DNA from: a virus
Virus record (IMG/VR): IMGVR_UViG_3300036816_000056
Location: 1 to 56,300 of that record
Reading direction: 5' to 3' (one strand)
Length of the DNA: 56,300 nucleotides
The translations under genes and the position numbers were made by a program. Positions within the stretch are counted from its first letter, which is position 1; every line of letters starts with the position of its first letter. Under the pieces are notes generated by a model. It ran no database searches. It was not told the DNA's origin and saw only the letters and a list, made by a program, of their open reading frames with translations. This document shows, piece by piece, positions 25,905 to 33,942 of this stretch.

Positions 25905-26216
25905 CTATCTTGGCTGGATGAAACCGAGATCGGATAAGTATTTTGCTTTCTTCGGTTTTTTGTTTTCAACTTTACCGCCATGCAATACAATTTCGAACTC
26001 ACGAGAACGTTGTTTCTCATTCATCAAAGCCCGGATTTTAGGTATGGTCATATTGGGCCACTCTGTATCCGATATTCCGTTGCTAATACAAAGTGCCCAT
26101 AGACCAAGCCAATCCGTACCCGGATAATCTGATTCTTCCTCATCGTCAGAATCGTCGTCTTCGTCATCCGGGTCTTGTGGGAATGATTCCTTATAGAAAT
26201 CGATCCAGGACATCAT
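25905..26216 (-). CDS. Tail assembly chaperone, downstream frame (GT-like)
   Basis: This reading frame (residues from 'MMSWIDFYKESFPQD') overlaps the end of the upstream chaperone frame and ends just before the tape measure. It has an Asp/Glu-rich stretch and a lysine-rich end. It is the expected second half of the G/GT pair that wraps the tape measure. It can be reached by a +1 slip at TTT-C (26199-26196) near the end of the first frame, or by starting at ATG 26216 with AAGGA six bases before. The open frame extends up to 26252. Confidence 0.75.
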   Translation of the reverse strand: MMSWIDFYKESFPQDPDDEDDDSDDEEESDYPGTDWLGLWALCISNGISDTEWPNMTIPKIRALMNEKQRSREFEIVLHGGKVENKKPKKAKYLSDLGFIQPR

Positions 26217-26571
26217 CAAGTTCCTTGATGCCCTCCATGTCCACTTGCTCAACTTCTTCGTCTGTGAGTCCTTCCACGAAGATCATGTTAAAAGCTTTCA
26301 AATAAGCTTTTTCGATGGCTGGGCAATCAATAGCTGGAATATCTTCATCTCCGACTTTATTCGGTTCGATAGGGTCACGACCAATAACGAAGCTGAAGCG
26401 TAGCCCTTTCAAGTTTTTGGCGTGCTGCCTTACTTCGCGAATCAATTTGATCGTTCCGACTTTAATTGTCTTCTTGATTCCTTCAGCCAGCTTCACTGTG
26501 CTGCCTATATTCAAAGTCTGATCCAATGTTTTCTCTTCTTGTCCTTCGACTACTTGTTCAACTTCACTCAT
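26191..26571 (-). CDS. Tail assembly chaperone (G-like)
   Basis: This 126-residue acidic protein precedes the tape measure, where the tail chaperone always lies. The N-terminus is acidic and the body mixed alpha/beta ('IKVGTIKLIREVRQHAKN', 'LRFSFVIGRDPIEPNKVGD'); it ends in a helical acidic tail '...ELDDVLDRFL'. The start at 26571 is best spaced from AAAGGAG. Its last codons read CGA-TTT-CTA-TAA, a slip-prone end discussed under findings. Confidence 0.8.
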   Translation of the reverse strand: MSEVEQVVEGQEEKTLDQTLNIGSTVKLAEGIKKTIKVGTIKLIREVRQHAKNLKGLRFSFVIGRDPIEPNKVGDEDIPAIDCPAIEKAYLKAFNMIFVEGLTDEEVEQVDMEGIKELDDVLDRFL

Positions 26572-26608
26572 GTTCATTCTCCTTTGAATTCAAATTATGG
26601 TTTTTACC

Positions 26609-26642
26609 AAAAAAAGAACCCCGCCGATTACCAGCAGGGTTG
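26609..26642 (-). terminator. Terminator between tail tube and chaperone genes
   Basis: On the minus strand AACCCTGCTGG pairs with CGGCGGGGTT around TAAT, followed by CTTTTTTTGG. It is a full terminator inside the late operon; it would reduce tape measure expression relative to the tail tube. Confidence 0.85.
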
Positions 26643-26653
26643 CATATGTTGGT

Positions 26654-27424
26654 TTAGATTCCGAAAATGATACTCATTGCATGTCCTTCGGGATTTTTAG
26701 GAGTGATATCCGGGTCCATTACTTGCAAATCCATAGTTGTCGTGCTTGGTTTTTTTCGCTCTTGAGACGCATCAAGTGTTCCACCGCCAAGTGCTTTGTA
26801 GATCGTAACTTGGCATTGAATAGTATTTCCAGAATGGTCATCAATCAACTCAAATCTATGAGTGAGCTTAAAAGGTGTAGGACGTCTTGTTCCGTTAAAG
26901 TTTGTCTCTGTTCCTTCATCTTCCCAATTGTACATTACGCGAATTCTCTTATTTCTATTAGCTGAACTAGATTCAATTTTTCCTTCTGGAGTGATTGTAT
27001 ACTGTTCATCTGTCGGCGTAGATGCAACTCTATCTAATTTTTTGAGTTCGTCAGTTGACTCATCAACAAGATAAACTTCGTCACTTTCCACGACTAATTT
27101 CTCCCCAAATTTCAGTGTATAACCATCTGTTTTTAGAAAGCCGACTTCTGTTTCATCGTATTCGACTGACTTCCTTACCGTTTTTCCTCCCTGAGACATT
27201 TCAGCGATTGCAGGAGAAAATCTTGGAACTTCGATGCTGACTTTATCTTGCAAATCGCCCGCTGTAAAGTGAAATGCATACCCACTGTCGCCGCCCATAA
27301 CACCTTGCCAATCAAACTGCAATTGCAAATTTACTTTTGTCACTTTATCCTCAATCCACTTAATTGAACCATCCAAACTACGAGCTACGATTGTACCTAC
27401 ACCATCAAAAACGAGTGGTCTCAT
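26654..27424 (-). CDS. Major tail tube protein
   Basis: This 256-residue beta-rich protein is in the usual position between head-tail genes and tail chaperones. Features include the N-terminal 'VFDGVGTIVARSLDG' and central strands, an insert at about 90-170, and a C-terminal half with 'FKLTHRFELIDDHSGNTIQ'. It probably forms the stacked hexamers of the tail tube. The start follows AAGGAGGAAAT, the strongest site in this part, and a terminator follows, which suits a high-copy structural protein. Confidence 0.75.
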   Translation of the reverse strand: MRPLVFDGVGTIVARSLDGSIKWIEDKVTKVNLQLQFDWQGVMGGDSGYAFHFTAGDLQDKVSIEVPRFSPAIAEMSQGGKTVRKSVEYDETEVGFLKTDGYTLKFGEKLVVESDEVYLVDESTDELKKLDRVASTPTDEQYTITPEGKIESSSANRNKRIRVMYNWEDEGTETNFNGTRRPTPFKLTHRFELIDDHSGNTIQCQVTIYKALGGGTLDASQERKKPSTTTMDLQVMDPDITPKNPEGHAMSIIFGI

Positions 27425-27454
27425 ATTAATATTTCCTCCTTATTTTTGTGACGC

Positions 27455-27661
27455 TTAAACAAGCTCCCAGAGCCTTGCGTCAATTTCTTCGATACGTTTG
27501 TAATCTTTGGTATCTTTGTATCCTTCTACAGGTTGCTGACCGTCCATCAATCCTAGTTTTTTGGCAAGACGAACCTTTTCTTGAATCAGCTTCTTCAGCT
27601 CAGGAAAATCTTCCTTAGGCTCCTGTTGCCCCTCCGCTGACTCATTCTGTTTATCAGACAT
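27455..27661 (-). CDS. Small acidic/helical late protein
   Basis: This 68-residue protein has an acidic N-terminus and then helices ('FPELKKLIQEKVRLAKKLG', 'YKRIEEIDARLWELV'). The start follows GAGGTGAAA. It lies between the tail terminator-like gene and the tail tube gene, so it may be a minor tail or chaperone protein. No family recognised. Confidence 0.65.
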   Translation of the reverse strand: MSDKQNESAEGQQEPKEDFPELKKLIQEKVRLAKKLGLMDGQQPVEGYKDTKDYKRIEEIDARLWELV

Positions 27662-27670
27662 ATTTTCACC

Positions 27671-28105
27671 TCAATTCATTCGGAGATAGTCCACGTCGAA
27701 AATAGCCTTGTATCCTTTTACGCCTTGGATTCCAGTTGCGAAATCAGCGTCATACGTAAGTACACAAAGGTATGTCGCCCAACCCGGCATCGTGATCCGT
27801 TTATCGTGTAAAATACGGAACGCTCTTTCAAACAGCAGCTTCGCCGCATAACCAGTACCAGCATAAAAATCTAAACAAAACTTTCCTTCGAAGACTAATT
27901 GATTCGGAGAAAAGCGCCCTGGCATCACATATTGGCAGATATGAGGAACAGTTTCATGACTTACAGTGATTTCTGGCTCCATTCCCTTGGTCAATCTCTT
28001 CACTACCTCTTTGGATGGTGAAGATGCATCAAGTTCTAGCAGTTCCATTAGCTCCAAATCACTTTTAAGCGCATGTTGAACTGCATCCAACAATTGCAAA
28101 CTCAA
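27671..28105 (-). CDS. Tail terminator/completion-like protein
   Basis: This 144-residue protein occupies the position of the tail terminator, between the neck genes and the tube gene. Its sequence alternates a helix ('LLDAVQHALKSDLELMELL') and strands ('ATYLCVLTYDADFATGIQG', ending 'AIFDVDYLRMN'). It starts with TTG at 28105 after GGAGGTG. Function is inferred from gene order. Confidence 0.6.
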   Translation of the reverse strand: MSLQLLDAVQHALKSDLELMELLELDASSPSKEVVKRLTKGMEPEITVSHETVPHICQYVMPGRFSPNQLVFEGKFCLDFYAGTGYAAKLLFERAFRILHDKRITMPGWATYLCVLTYDADFATGIQGVKGYKAIFDVDYLRMN

Positions 28106-28680
28106 CCCTTCACCTCCCTGAAGTAGCGATGATATGGGAAATCAGTAATAACGCGACTGATTCCTTTAATTATCCGCTCACGATTGGATTCAAGGGCAAT
28201 ACGCATGAAATAAGTAGGAGGAGTGGCTTTAAACGAAGGATCAAGATCTCCCCGTTCTGCCAACTCCTCCAAATCAACACCTGCATATCCGCCTTTGGAC
28301 TCCTTAATCGTTCCGTCAATAGCTTGGTACTTCCCTCTACCCCGCCCTACAACAACTCGGCTCCCCTTTGACCTCAGCCGGTTCCATGCTTCACTGTTCA
28401 TATAACTTACCAGACCCGGGTTTTGACTCGGTCCAGCCATAAGTGAGCCTTTACCGAACTGTTCCAGCCAGGCTTGCCAGTAATCAGCAGTGATATCTCC
28501 TGATATCATCTGGTTCGCCAGAACAGTCATTTGCATTTCCAAGCTTTCCCGGACAGCAGGGTAGTATCTAATGCCAGTCTTGGCAGTAAGCATAACGATT
28601 TTCGTCAGACCTGTGATTTCAACCGCCAGTTTGTTCTCCAAATCCCTTGCAGCTCGTTCAGCATCATACCCTGTAATCAT
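28102..28680 (-). CDS. Neck/HK97 gp10-like protein
   Basis: This 192-residue protein is rich in helices at the N-terminus, with a basic centre ('RLRSKGSRVVVGRGRGKYQ'). It fits the head-tail joining position. ATG at 28680 is chosen over the one 15 bases up because GAGGA precedes it and it overlaps the upstream stop as ATGA. The specific family is not certain. Confidence 0.6.
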   Translation of the reverse strand: MITGYDAERAARDLENKLAVEITGLTKIVMLTAKTGIRYYPAVRESLEMQMTVLANQMISGDITADYWQAWLEQFGKGSLMAGPSQNPGLVSYMNSEAWNRLRSKGSRVVVGRGRGKYQAIDGTIKESKGGYAGVDLEELAERGDLDPSFKATPPTYFMRIALESNRERIIKGISRVITDFPYHRYFREVKG

Positions 28681-29252
28681 CGCCGGTCCTCGCATAGCTG
28701 AATGTACAGAAGATTCGGATACTTGATCCGATCAACCGCATCCACTTGATATTTCTTGCCAGCAATCACTATACGGTCTGGACTCATCAGCTCCGGGTCA
28801 CTTGGTTCCCTTACATCCACATTCGTCTGTAAAAGGAGAACCAGAGATGTTGTTGATAAAAGACCTGGGTCTTCTTGCTTGAGCTGCACAGAGACATGTT
28901 GAGCGAAACCGATGATATCCGCGGCAACGGGTGTAAACTCAGGTTTGCCCTTTGGATTGTCATTCTCATCAAACTCCTGCATGTACCGTTGAACTTCCAC
29001 GGTAACGTTTGCTTTGATTAAGGAACAGTATTTGTCCGTATCAACCGTATTTCGGATGGTCTGGACTAAGAAAGAATCACTCGTTCGCACCAAAGAGCCC
29101 CTTTCAACCATTGAGTCTGGTGAAAACAGCCCGTTGTACACGTATTCTTTGCCCATTACAGTCGTTGCTTTTGTTTCACGAGACAGAATGACCGATTCCT
29201 CGTTTTCGTCCACTGTACAGGCAGTATGACGGTGAGAGAACTCATAGAACAT
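28677..29252 (-). CDS. Head-tail joining (head closure) protein
   Basis: This 191-residue protein is largely beta-structured ('VNDTDKYCSLIKANVTVEV' region, 'IVIAGKKYQVDAVDRIKYPNLLYIQL' at the end, here in parts). A final 'GxxYxVxxVxxxxYPNxLYIxL' pattern suits phage head closure/stopper proteins. It follows the connector gene at a 10-base gap, and the start follows GTAGGTGAAG. Confidence 0.65.
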   Translation of the reverse strand: MFYEFSHRHTACTVDENEESVILSRETKATTVMGKEYVYNGLFSPDSMVERGSLVRTSDSFLVQTIRNTVDTDKYCSLIKANVTVEVQRYMQEFDENDNPKGKPEFTPVAADIIGFAQHVSVQLKQEDPGLLSTTSLVLLLQTNVDVREPSDPELMSPDRIVIAGKKYQVDAVDRIKYPNLLYIQLCEDRR

Positions 29253-29262
29253 TTATCTTCAC

Positions 29263-29829
29263 CTACCTAAACGACCGAAGCTCGAACTCTGACAACAGGT
29301 CGGCAATCTCCGGTGTGATCATGTTATTTCCAAAGTACTCAATGCTGTAATCGAAATCCTTCTTTGACTTAACATTAGAATTAGGATTGGTAGCCATCTG
29401 TCCAATAAGCAACCCGCAAGCCACCTTCACTTTATCCGGTATGATTTCCCAACCGCTCGTGTAGCTCACTTCCAACTCTTCGTAGGCTGATCCGAAAGGT
29501 GAATGTCCGCACCAGACAGTTCCGATCTCCTTGTCCACGTCTATGATACTCAGATCATCAATGTTTTCGAAGTTAGGAGGACCGAAGAAATTCCCGAGAA
29601 CACTCTGTGTAGGTCTTCCTTTTGCGCTAAGCACATCAACAACAGGGTAGTAAGACAAGTGTCCTCGCTGCGCATCAGTGAGCCGTATGCGCTCGGTGTA
29701 TGCCTTTACCCCAATCTCACGCTTACACTTGCCATCAATAATGGCAGATGCACGAATGATCAAAGGTTCTGTTAGTTTGACACTGGCAGGAACATAATCG
29801 GTATCGGTAACTTCGATGTAACGGCTCAT
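29263..29829 (-). CDS. Head-tail connector (gp6-like adaptor)
   Basis: This 188-residue protein lies where the adaptor that docks onto the portal is found, after the capsid genes and before head closure. It has 'YEELEVSYTSGWEIIPDKVKVACGLL' (in parts: E-V-x-Y-x-S-G-W, then P-D-x-V-K-x-A), a feature of gp6-like connectors. It overlaps the neighbouring upstream gene as ATGA. Confidence 0.7.
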   Translation of the reverse strand: MSRYIEVTDTDYVPASVKLTEPLIIRASAIIDGKCKREIGVKAYTERIRLTDAQRGHLSYYPVVDVLSAKGRPTQSVLGNFFGPPNFENIDDLSIIDVDKEIGTVWCGHSPFGSAYEELEVSYTSGWEIIPDKVKVACGLLIGQMATNPNSNVKSKKDFDYSIEYFGNNMITPEIADLLSEFELRSFR

Positions 29830-30248
29830 TTCGCATAACCAGCCTTGATGAGCGTATTTCCTAGTGCGTTTGGAACGAATGCCTTTCCTTCCTGGAATGT
29901 CACAATTCCTCCGTTGAGATGGATGGAATGCGAACCTTTACACTGGCTTGGCGTGCCGATCAAAGTCAATTCAACAACATCCGGAAATTCTTCTTTTGGA
30001 GTTTCATTAACCTTGCTGGATATTAAAGCTTTTCGTGCTTCATTCAGCGCGTTATTCCCAACTTCAAATTGACTCGGTTCAGCACCATCAGTTGCTGCCA
30101 ATGATTCAGCTTCTTTGATGGCACTCTGAAAAGCTTCAACAGCAGCGATTGGATACTGTCCCGGATCATCTCCGGCTTTCGTTTGGGATAACAGTTCAAT
30201 AGCAGCAGAAATAGCATCCTTCAATCTGTCCAAATTCGATTTTGCCAC
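29826..30248 (-). CDS. Head-region protein with FIVAR-like helices
   Basis: This is a 140-residue protein. Residues 1-75 are alpha-helical and Ala-rich ('LDRLKDAISAAIELLSQTK', 'AVEAFQSAIKEAESLA', 'NNALNEARKALISSKV'), resembling FIVAR three-helix modules. Residues 90-140 are a small beta domain ('VELTLIGTP', 'HSIHLNGGIVTFQEGKAFV'). It starts with GTG after AAGGAG and follows the major capsid gene, so it may be a head decoration or fibre protein. Confidence 0.6.
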   Translation of the reverse strand: MAKSNLDRLKDAISAAIELLSQTKAGDDPGQYPIAAVEAFQSAIKEAESLAATDGAEPSQFEVGNNALNEARKALISSKVNETPKEEFPDVVELTLIGTPSQCKGSHSIHLNGGIVTFQEGKAFVPNALGNTLIKAGYAK

Positions 30249-30270
30249 GAAGTCACTCTCCTTTCTGTAA

Positions 30271-30291
30271 GACGGCCCTTCTGGGCCGCCT
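30271..30291 (-). terminator. GC-rich hairpin after capsid gene
   Basis: GGCGGCCC-AGAA-GGGCCGTC forms an eight-base stem just 10 bases past the capsid stop on the minus strand. Only CTT follows, so it probably protects or attenuates the message rather than ending it fully. Confidence 0.6.
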
Positions 30292-30300
30292 TAAACTTGA

Positions 30301-31302
30301 TTAGCCTACAGCAGCGATTGTAGGACGTTCGATAGTTCCGTACGCGTGAGCGTAACTTGGACCTTTAGCAACCGGTGCTCCATATTTCACACCAACGTAT
30401 TGTTCCAGCAGGTTGCTTGTTGTTCCAAGTTCGAACAGGAACATACCCTTTTCGCCAACATAGTGATACTCAATCATGGATTCGGTAACAATGGCGATAC
30501 CGTAATCCGTATTGCCTGTGTTAGTATCGTTTGCTTTAGAAGGCATAAACGGCTCAGGGATGATTGGTAACAAGCCAGCTGCGGTCATGATAGTTGGAAC
30601 CTCAAGACCCGCCACAACTGTTTTGCCAAATGGATCAGACATTTTTCCGCTTTCTACAGCCAAGCGTACTTCTTCAGTCATGTGATAATGACCGATTGGG
30701 TGAATATAAATGGCTGACGGTAGTACTTCATACTTCTCGCTTCCAACCATTGCCGCAACTTTTGCTCGAATAGCAGCAACAATTGATGCTCCAACACCTA
30801 CTGTGAACGTGTTTGTGATCTGACTTGGAATGCCCATGTATTGTCGAGTGGTAGGGACAGCCAAAGCAGTATCATTCCCACGCCATAGTGCTTTGCCGTG
30901 TGTCAATGCAATACCATTCAGCATGTCATCGAGATCCTTGGCCTTCAGTTCTGGGAAATTATTTTGCTGTTGTCCGAGAGTGACATCGTAATGCCCGAAG
31001 TTGACCTGATTCGTCAGAGCCTTAATCTTAACACCATGAGGCGTACGCTGGTTGCTTGTTGGTGTAGCCGAAGGATTACGAGGGTCAATGAAATCCCCAC
31101 CATTTACAGTGTTTTGTTCATAGTATGTTGAGATATCTCCTGTAGCCGGTACGTAATTGATTCGTCCATCTAGCACCGACTTCCGGCGAAGAATGTCCGT
31201 AATTTCTTTTTGGTAATCATCTGTGATCAGAGCACCTGGTCCTTGGAATTGAGTTGCTGCTGCGATATCAACGAATTGAGCTTGTCCAACGCGACTGTTC
31301 AT
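30301..31302 (-). CDS. Major capsid protein (HK97 fold)
   Basis: This 333-residue protein forms the head shell. It follows the protease/scaffold gene. An N-terminal arm ('TDDYQKEITDILRRKSVL') leads to typical beta-sheet and P-domain sequence ('HGVKIKALTNQVNFGHYDVTLG', in parts), then the spine-helix region ('DDMLNGIALTHGKALWRG') and the A-domain ('LPSAIYIHPIGHYHM', ending 'RPTIAAVG'). It lacks a long scaffold-like N-terminus, which agrees with a separate scaffold. The ribosome site is surprisingly weak (AGAGAG). Confidence 0.85.
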   Translation of the reverse strand: MNSRVGQAQFVDIAAATQFQGPGALITDDYQKEITDILRRKSVLDGRINYVPATGDISTYYEQNTVNGGDFIDPRNPSATPTSNQRTPHGVKIKALTNQVNFGHYDVTLGQQQNNFPELKAKDLDDMLNGIALTHGKALWRGNDTALAVPTTRQYMGIPSQITNTFTVGVGASIVAAIRAKVAAMVGSEKYEVLPSAIYIHPIGHYHMTEEVRLAVESGKMSDPFGKTVVAGLEVPTIMTAAGLLPIIPEPFMPSKANDTNTGNTDYGIAIVTESMIEYHYVGEKGMFLFELGTTSNLLEQYVGVKYGAPVAKGPSYAHAYGTIERPTIAAVG

Positions 31303-31305
31303 ATA

Positions 31306-31764
31306 TTACACGCTCTCTTTCTCGGCAAATTGTGCTTTTGCCTGCATTTTAAGTTTGAATGATTCAGAAGAAGAAAGGTTCAGAGCATCAACAGAGGCAC
31401 AGAACGTTTTGTAATCAGTCTCAGCATCGCTTCCGGCAAGGTTAGTACCATATTTGGAGAGCAACGAAGTCGCACTGATTGTTTTTCTTTCTGGTTCTCC
31501 TGGAGGAGTGGCAGCAGCTTTCAACTCCTTGAGTTCCTTTTCCAACGCGGCCGTTCTATCTTGAGCTGCTTTCAGATCAGCAGCAGCTTGTTCCTCTGCC
31601 GTCTTTTGCTCATCCTCTTCCTTCGATGCCTTCATACTTGTAACTTCGGTTTTAATAGACCCGACCTCCGTCACAACACTTTGCACACTTGCTGTAATGG
31701 TCGTCATGCTTTCTTGCAATGCTTTCATAGCATCTTCCATCCCTTTAATTTGTTCCGGTGTCAT
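31306..31764 (-). CDS. Probable nested scaffold protein (internal start)
   Basis: This frame is the last 152 residues of the protease-scaffold gene, with a perfect site AAGGAGGATGTCGAT directly before an in-frame ATG at 31764 ('MTPEQIKGMEDAMKALQ'). The product would be coiled coil and Glu/Lys/Ala-rich with a helical C-terminus, like a free scaffold. A parent of C/Nu3 type in lambda uses the same trick. Confidence 0.7.
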   Translation of the reverse strand: MTPEQIKGMEDAMKALQESMTTITASVQSVVTEVGSIKTEVTSMKASKEEDEQKTAEEQAAADLKAAQDRTAALEKELKELKAAATPPGEPERKTISATSLLSKYGTNLAGSDAETDYKTFCASVDALNLSSSESFKLKMQAKAQFAEKESV

Positions 31765-32355
31765 ATCGACATCCTCCTTGTTCTGTTTCGAATTACGAGC
31801 AGCAAAGCTCGTTGTTTTATAAGCAGCGGCTTCGGCAAACAGAATAGCTGCTCCAGTACCGCAAAACTCCATAACATCCAATACGTCATCTGCATCAGTA
31901 GCATTTTGCACAGATGCTTCCATTTCAAGTGATGCACCGAATTGATATTCACTCCAGCTATGCTCCGAAGCTAGCCCGTTATAGTAACGTATTGTCGCAA
32001 CAACGTCTGGAAAGTCTTTACCGTAGATATAGCCCTCTATCCAAGCGTACCCATCCATTGCACGGTAAGCCTTTTCGATTACCGCCACTTTAAAACGTGG
32101 GTCATGATCAGACATACCGTTGATGTAGTCAATGTTTAAGGCCATACCCACGAACGTATGTAAACATTGATCGCAAACACTGGATGAAATACGAATCTTT
32201 TTGCCTCCAGCTCCATGAGGCGAGCCATCACTTGGCTGGTCAACTGCAAACAACGCACACTTGAAAGGAACTTTATTGGGATGACTTCCTGCATCAGACA
32301 TACTAAAGTCTTGAACACGCATGGTTTGCCTGCTCATTTTCAATGTTTTGAGCAT
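31306..32355 (-). CDS. Capsid maturation protease fused to scaffold
   Basis: In this 349-residue protein, residues 20-190 fit a prohead protease: a strand region, 'CDQCLHTFVGMALNIDYI' with a candidate catalytic His, and 'FGASLEMEASV' with a candidate Ser. Residues 200-349 are a scaffold: a coiled coil ('EEQAAADLKAAQDRTAALEKE', in parts) and a terminal helix. It lies between portal and capsid genes, as expected. ATG at 32355 follows GGAGGGGGTGAG. Protease family assignment is by layout and needs confirmation. Confidence 0.8.
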   Translation of the reverse strand: MLKTLKMSRQTMRVQDFSMSDAGSHPNKVPFKCALFAVDQPSDGSPHGAGGKKIRISSSVCDQCLHTFVGMALNIDYINGMSDHDPRFKVAVIEKAYRAMDGYAWIEGYIYGKDFPDVVATIRYYNGLASEHSWSEYQFGASLEMEASVQNATDADDVLDVMEFCGTGAAILFAEAAAYKTTSFAARNSKQNKEDVDMTPEQIKGMEDAMKALQESMTTITASVQSVVTEVGSIKTEVTSMKASKEEDEQKTAEEQAAADLKAAQDRTAALEKELKELKAAATPPGEPERKTISATSLLSKYGTNLAGSDAETDYKTFCASVDALNLSSSESFKLKMQAKAQFAEKESV

Positions 32356-32363
32356 TTAAATTC

Positions 32364-32474
32364 TCACCCCCTCCCACGGAATTGGAGTTCCCGTCTTTCC
32401 CACCGATTTCTTGGAGTAGGAACAGACCGCTGATAAGTCATCCTTACCAGCTTAGAAACGATCTTCGAAAGCAT
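32364..32474 (-). CDS. Possible small basic protein between portal and protease genes
   Basis: This 36-residue frame begins 'MLSKIVSKLVRMTYQRS' and is rich in Arg/Lys. ATG at 32474 follows GGTGAGAAA. Its end contains the ribosome site of the next gene. It could be a real small late gene or a chance frame; support is modest. Confidence 0.35.
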   Translation of the reverse strand: MLSKIVSKLVRMTYQRSVPTPRNRWERRELQFRGRG

Positions 32475-32498
32475 TTTCTCACCATCTCTCTGTGAAAC

Positions 32499-32529
32499 TA
32501 AAAAAACACCAGCTTATTTAAGCGGTGTT
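32499..32529 (-). terminator. Terminator overlapping portal stop codon
   Basis: On the minus strand AACACCGCTTA pairs with TAAGCTGGTGTT (one bulge), followed by TTTTTTAG. The hairpin begins inside the portal stop codon. It would lower protease/scaffold expression unless read through. Confidence 0.8.
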
Positions 32530-33844
32530 AAGGTTCATCTTCTTCAGTTGTGTTTGGTGGAGGATCACTCGTTGTTTCTTTGATTTGCTGTTCGGCACCA
32601 ACAGGAACATTAAGGTTAACTACAGACGTCTTGCCTGGAACAAGCAATACTTCACCGTGACCATTAGGCAATGCTTTTTTAGCTTGTTCGTCACGAACCT
32701 CATCCGGCGTTATGACTCGACGATCTAAATAGATTGCATCAATATCCGCCTTGAGTTTTCGATCTTTCAACGAAGTCGCATAGTGGAATTTGAATTCAAG
32801 CACACCGCCCATACCAAAAATCCCATCAATAATATGATTGTTGATATGCTCGACGATATTCTCTGCTATAGATTGGACGGTATCTTCAGTATCTTCGTCC
32901 TCGCTATCGGCTGTGCTCCTATTAACATCCTTGGTCTGCCCAAGCTTTTTGGGCGAGATATCAAAGGAGATAGCCACGATTTCAATCAAGAAACGCTGCC
33001 ATTCAAGGAACAAAGCTTTGTCATCAGTAGCTCCAAGATCATGAACACTTGGATTTTCCCCGCCAATAATCGGGTCAACGCCTCTTCCCATGACCTCGTT
33101 TTCCCAATAGGAACGAAACGCCTTTACTGAATTCTCGCCTGCCCCCTTGCCCAAGTTAATCAACTTGCGTCTCCCTGCACCAGCTGTTTGCCTCCCAGCC
33201 GATCGGTGTGCAGAAATGAAACTTTCTGCCGACTCCCAAACTATTTCAAGCGGAGATAAACCAAATGGTGTATTACTCCTTGGATTCATCCGAATATACA
33301 TCAGTTCAGAGGATTTTAGATGAATATGCTGACCATTAACTCTCTGTGCATACCTGTACGAAGTCGATTTCCCATCCCATTCCGGATACAAATCTACAGA
33401 AAATGTATCAACAGGATACATTCTGAATGGTCTGAGTGGATCTCCCGCACGCAGCACCTCTGACGATCCAGCGCTACACACAAGCATGTCCTCAACCAAC
33501 TGCTCAATCCACGAACGGAATGTATCTCCCGGGTTTGGTTTCAACAGAGAGCGTTCAATAATCTTGCATAATTCGCGATACTGTTCACTCTCATGTTCAT
33601 TTATTGCTGCGACAGACCAATTCAGTTTTGTAATCCCTTTTTTAATAACATTGATCGCCCCCCTCGGGATTGGCGATTCTGACAGCTTCCTCAAGTTTGC
33701 TGGAGTGCGTTTCGGAGTCGGCTGGTTATTACCTTTACGCATCATCACTCCGTAAGGGAAAGGATAACTCTCTGTCATTCGGTCGGGCTCGTTTTTCGTC
33801 CTTCCTGCTTCAAGCCAGTTAACAAACCATGATCTTACCCCCAA
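32528..33844 (-). CDS. Portal protein
   Basis: This 438-residue protein forms the dodecameric DNA gate of the head. It has the layout of HK97-type portals: an N-terminal helical part, the 'LRPFRMYPVDTFSVDLYPEW' wing region, 'PFGLSPLEIVWES', a clip/stem region ('VAISFDISPKKLG'), and a disordered acidic end. The TTG at 33844 is chosen because AAGGAGG lies seven bases upstream. It follows the moron gene and its terminator, so it likely has its own start signals or readthrough. Confidence 0.88.
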   Translation of the reverse strand: MGVRSWFVNWLEAGRTKNEPDRMTESYPFPYGVMMRKGNNQPTPKRTPANLRKLSESPIPRGAINVIKKGITKLNWSVAAINEHESEQYRELCKIIERSLLKPNPGDTFRSWIEQLVEDMLVCSAGSSEVLRAGDPLRPFRMYPVDTFSVDLYPEWDGKSTSYRYAQRVNGQHIHLKSSELMYIRMNPRSNTPFGLSPLEIVWESAESFISAHRSAGRQTAGAGRRKLINLGKGAGENSVKAFRSYWENEVMGRGVDPIIGGENPSVHDLGATDDKALFLEWQRFLIEIVAISFDISPKKLGQTKDVNRSTADSEDEDTEDTVQSIAENIVEHINNHIIDGIFGMGGVLEFKFHYATSLKDRKLKADIDAIYLDRRVITPDEVRDEQAKKALPNGHGEVLLVPGKTSVVNLNVPVGAEQQIKETTSDPPPNTTEEDEP

Positions 33845-33863
33845 TCGCCTACCTCCTTTCTGA

Positions 33864-33901
33864 CAAAACAAAAAGAAGGCAGGAAATATTTCCTTACCTT
33901 C
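33864..33901 (-). terminator. Terminator after moron gene (GGAAATATTTCC copy 2)
   Basis: On the minus strand GAAGGTAAGGAAATATTTCC and its mirror form a long hairpin followed by TTTTTGTTTT. The 12-base palindromic core is at 33882-33893 and recurs twice elsewhere. It isolates the unknown gene at 33943 from the portal gene. Confidence 0.8.
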
Positions 33902-33942
33902 TTTCTTTGGTCACACTTCTATGGATTTATAATAACATTGGA

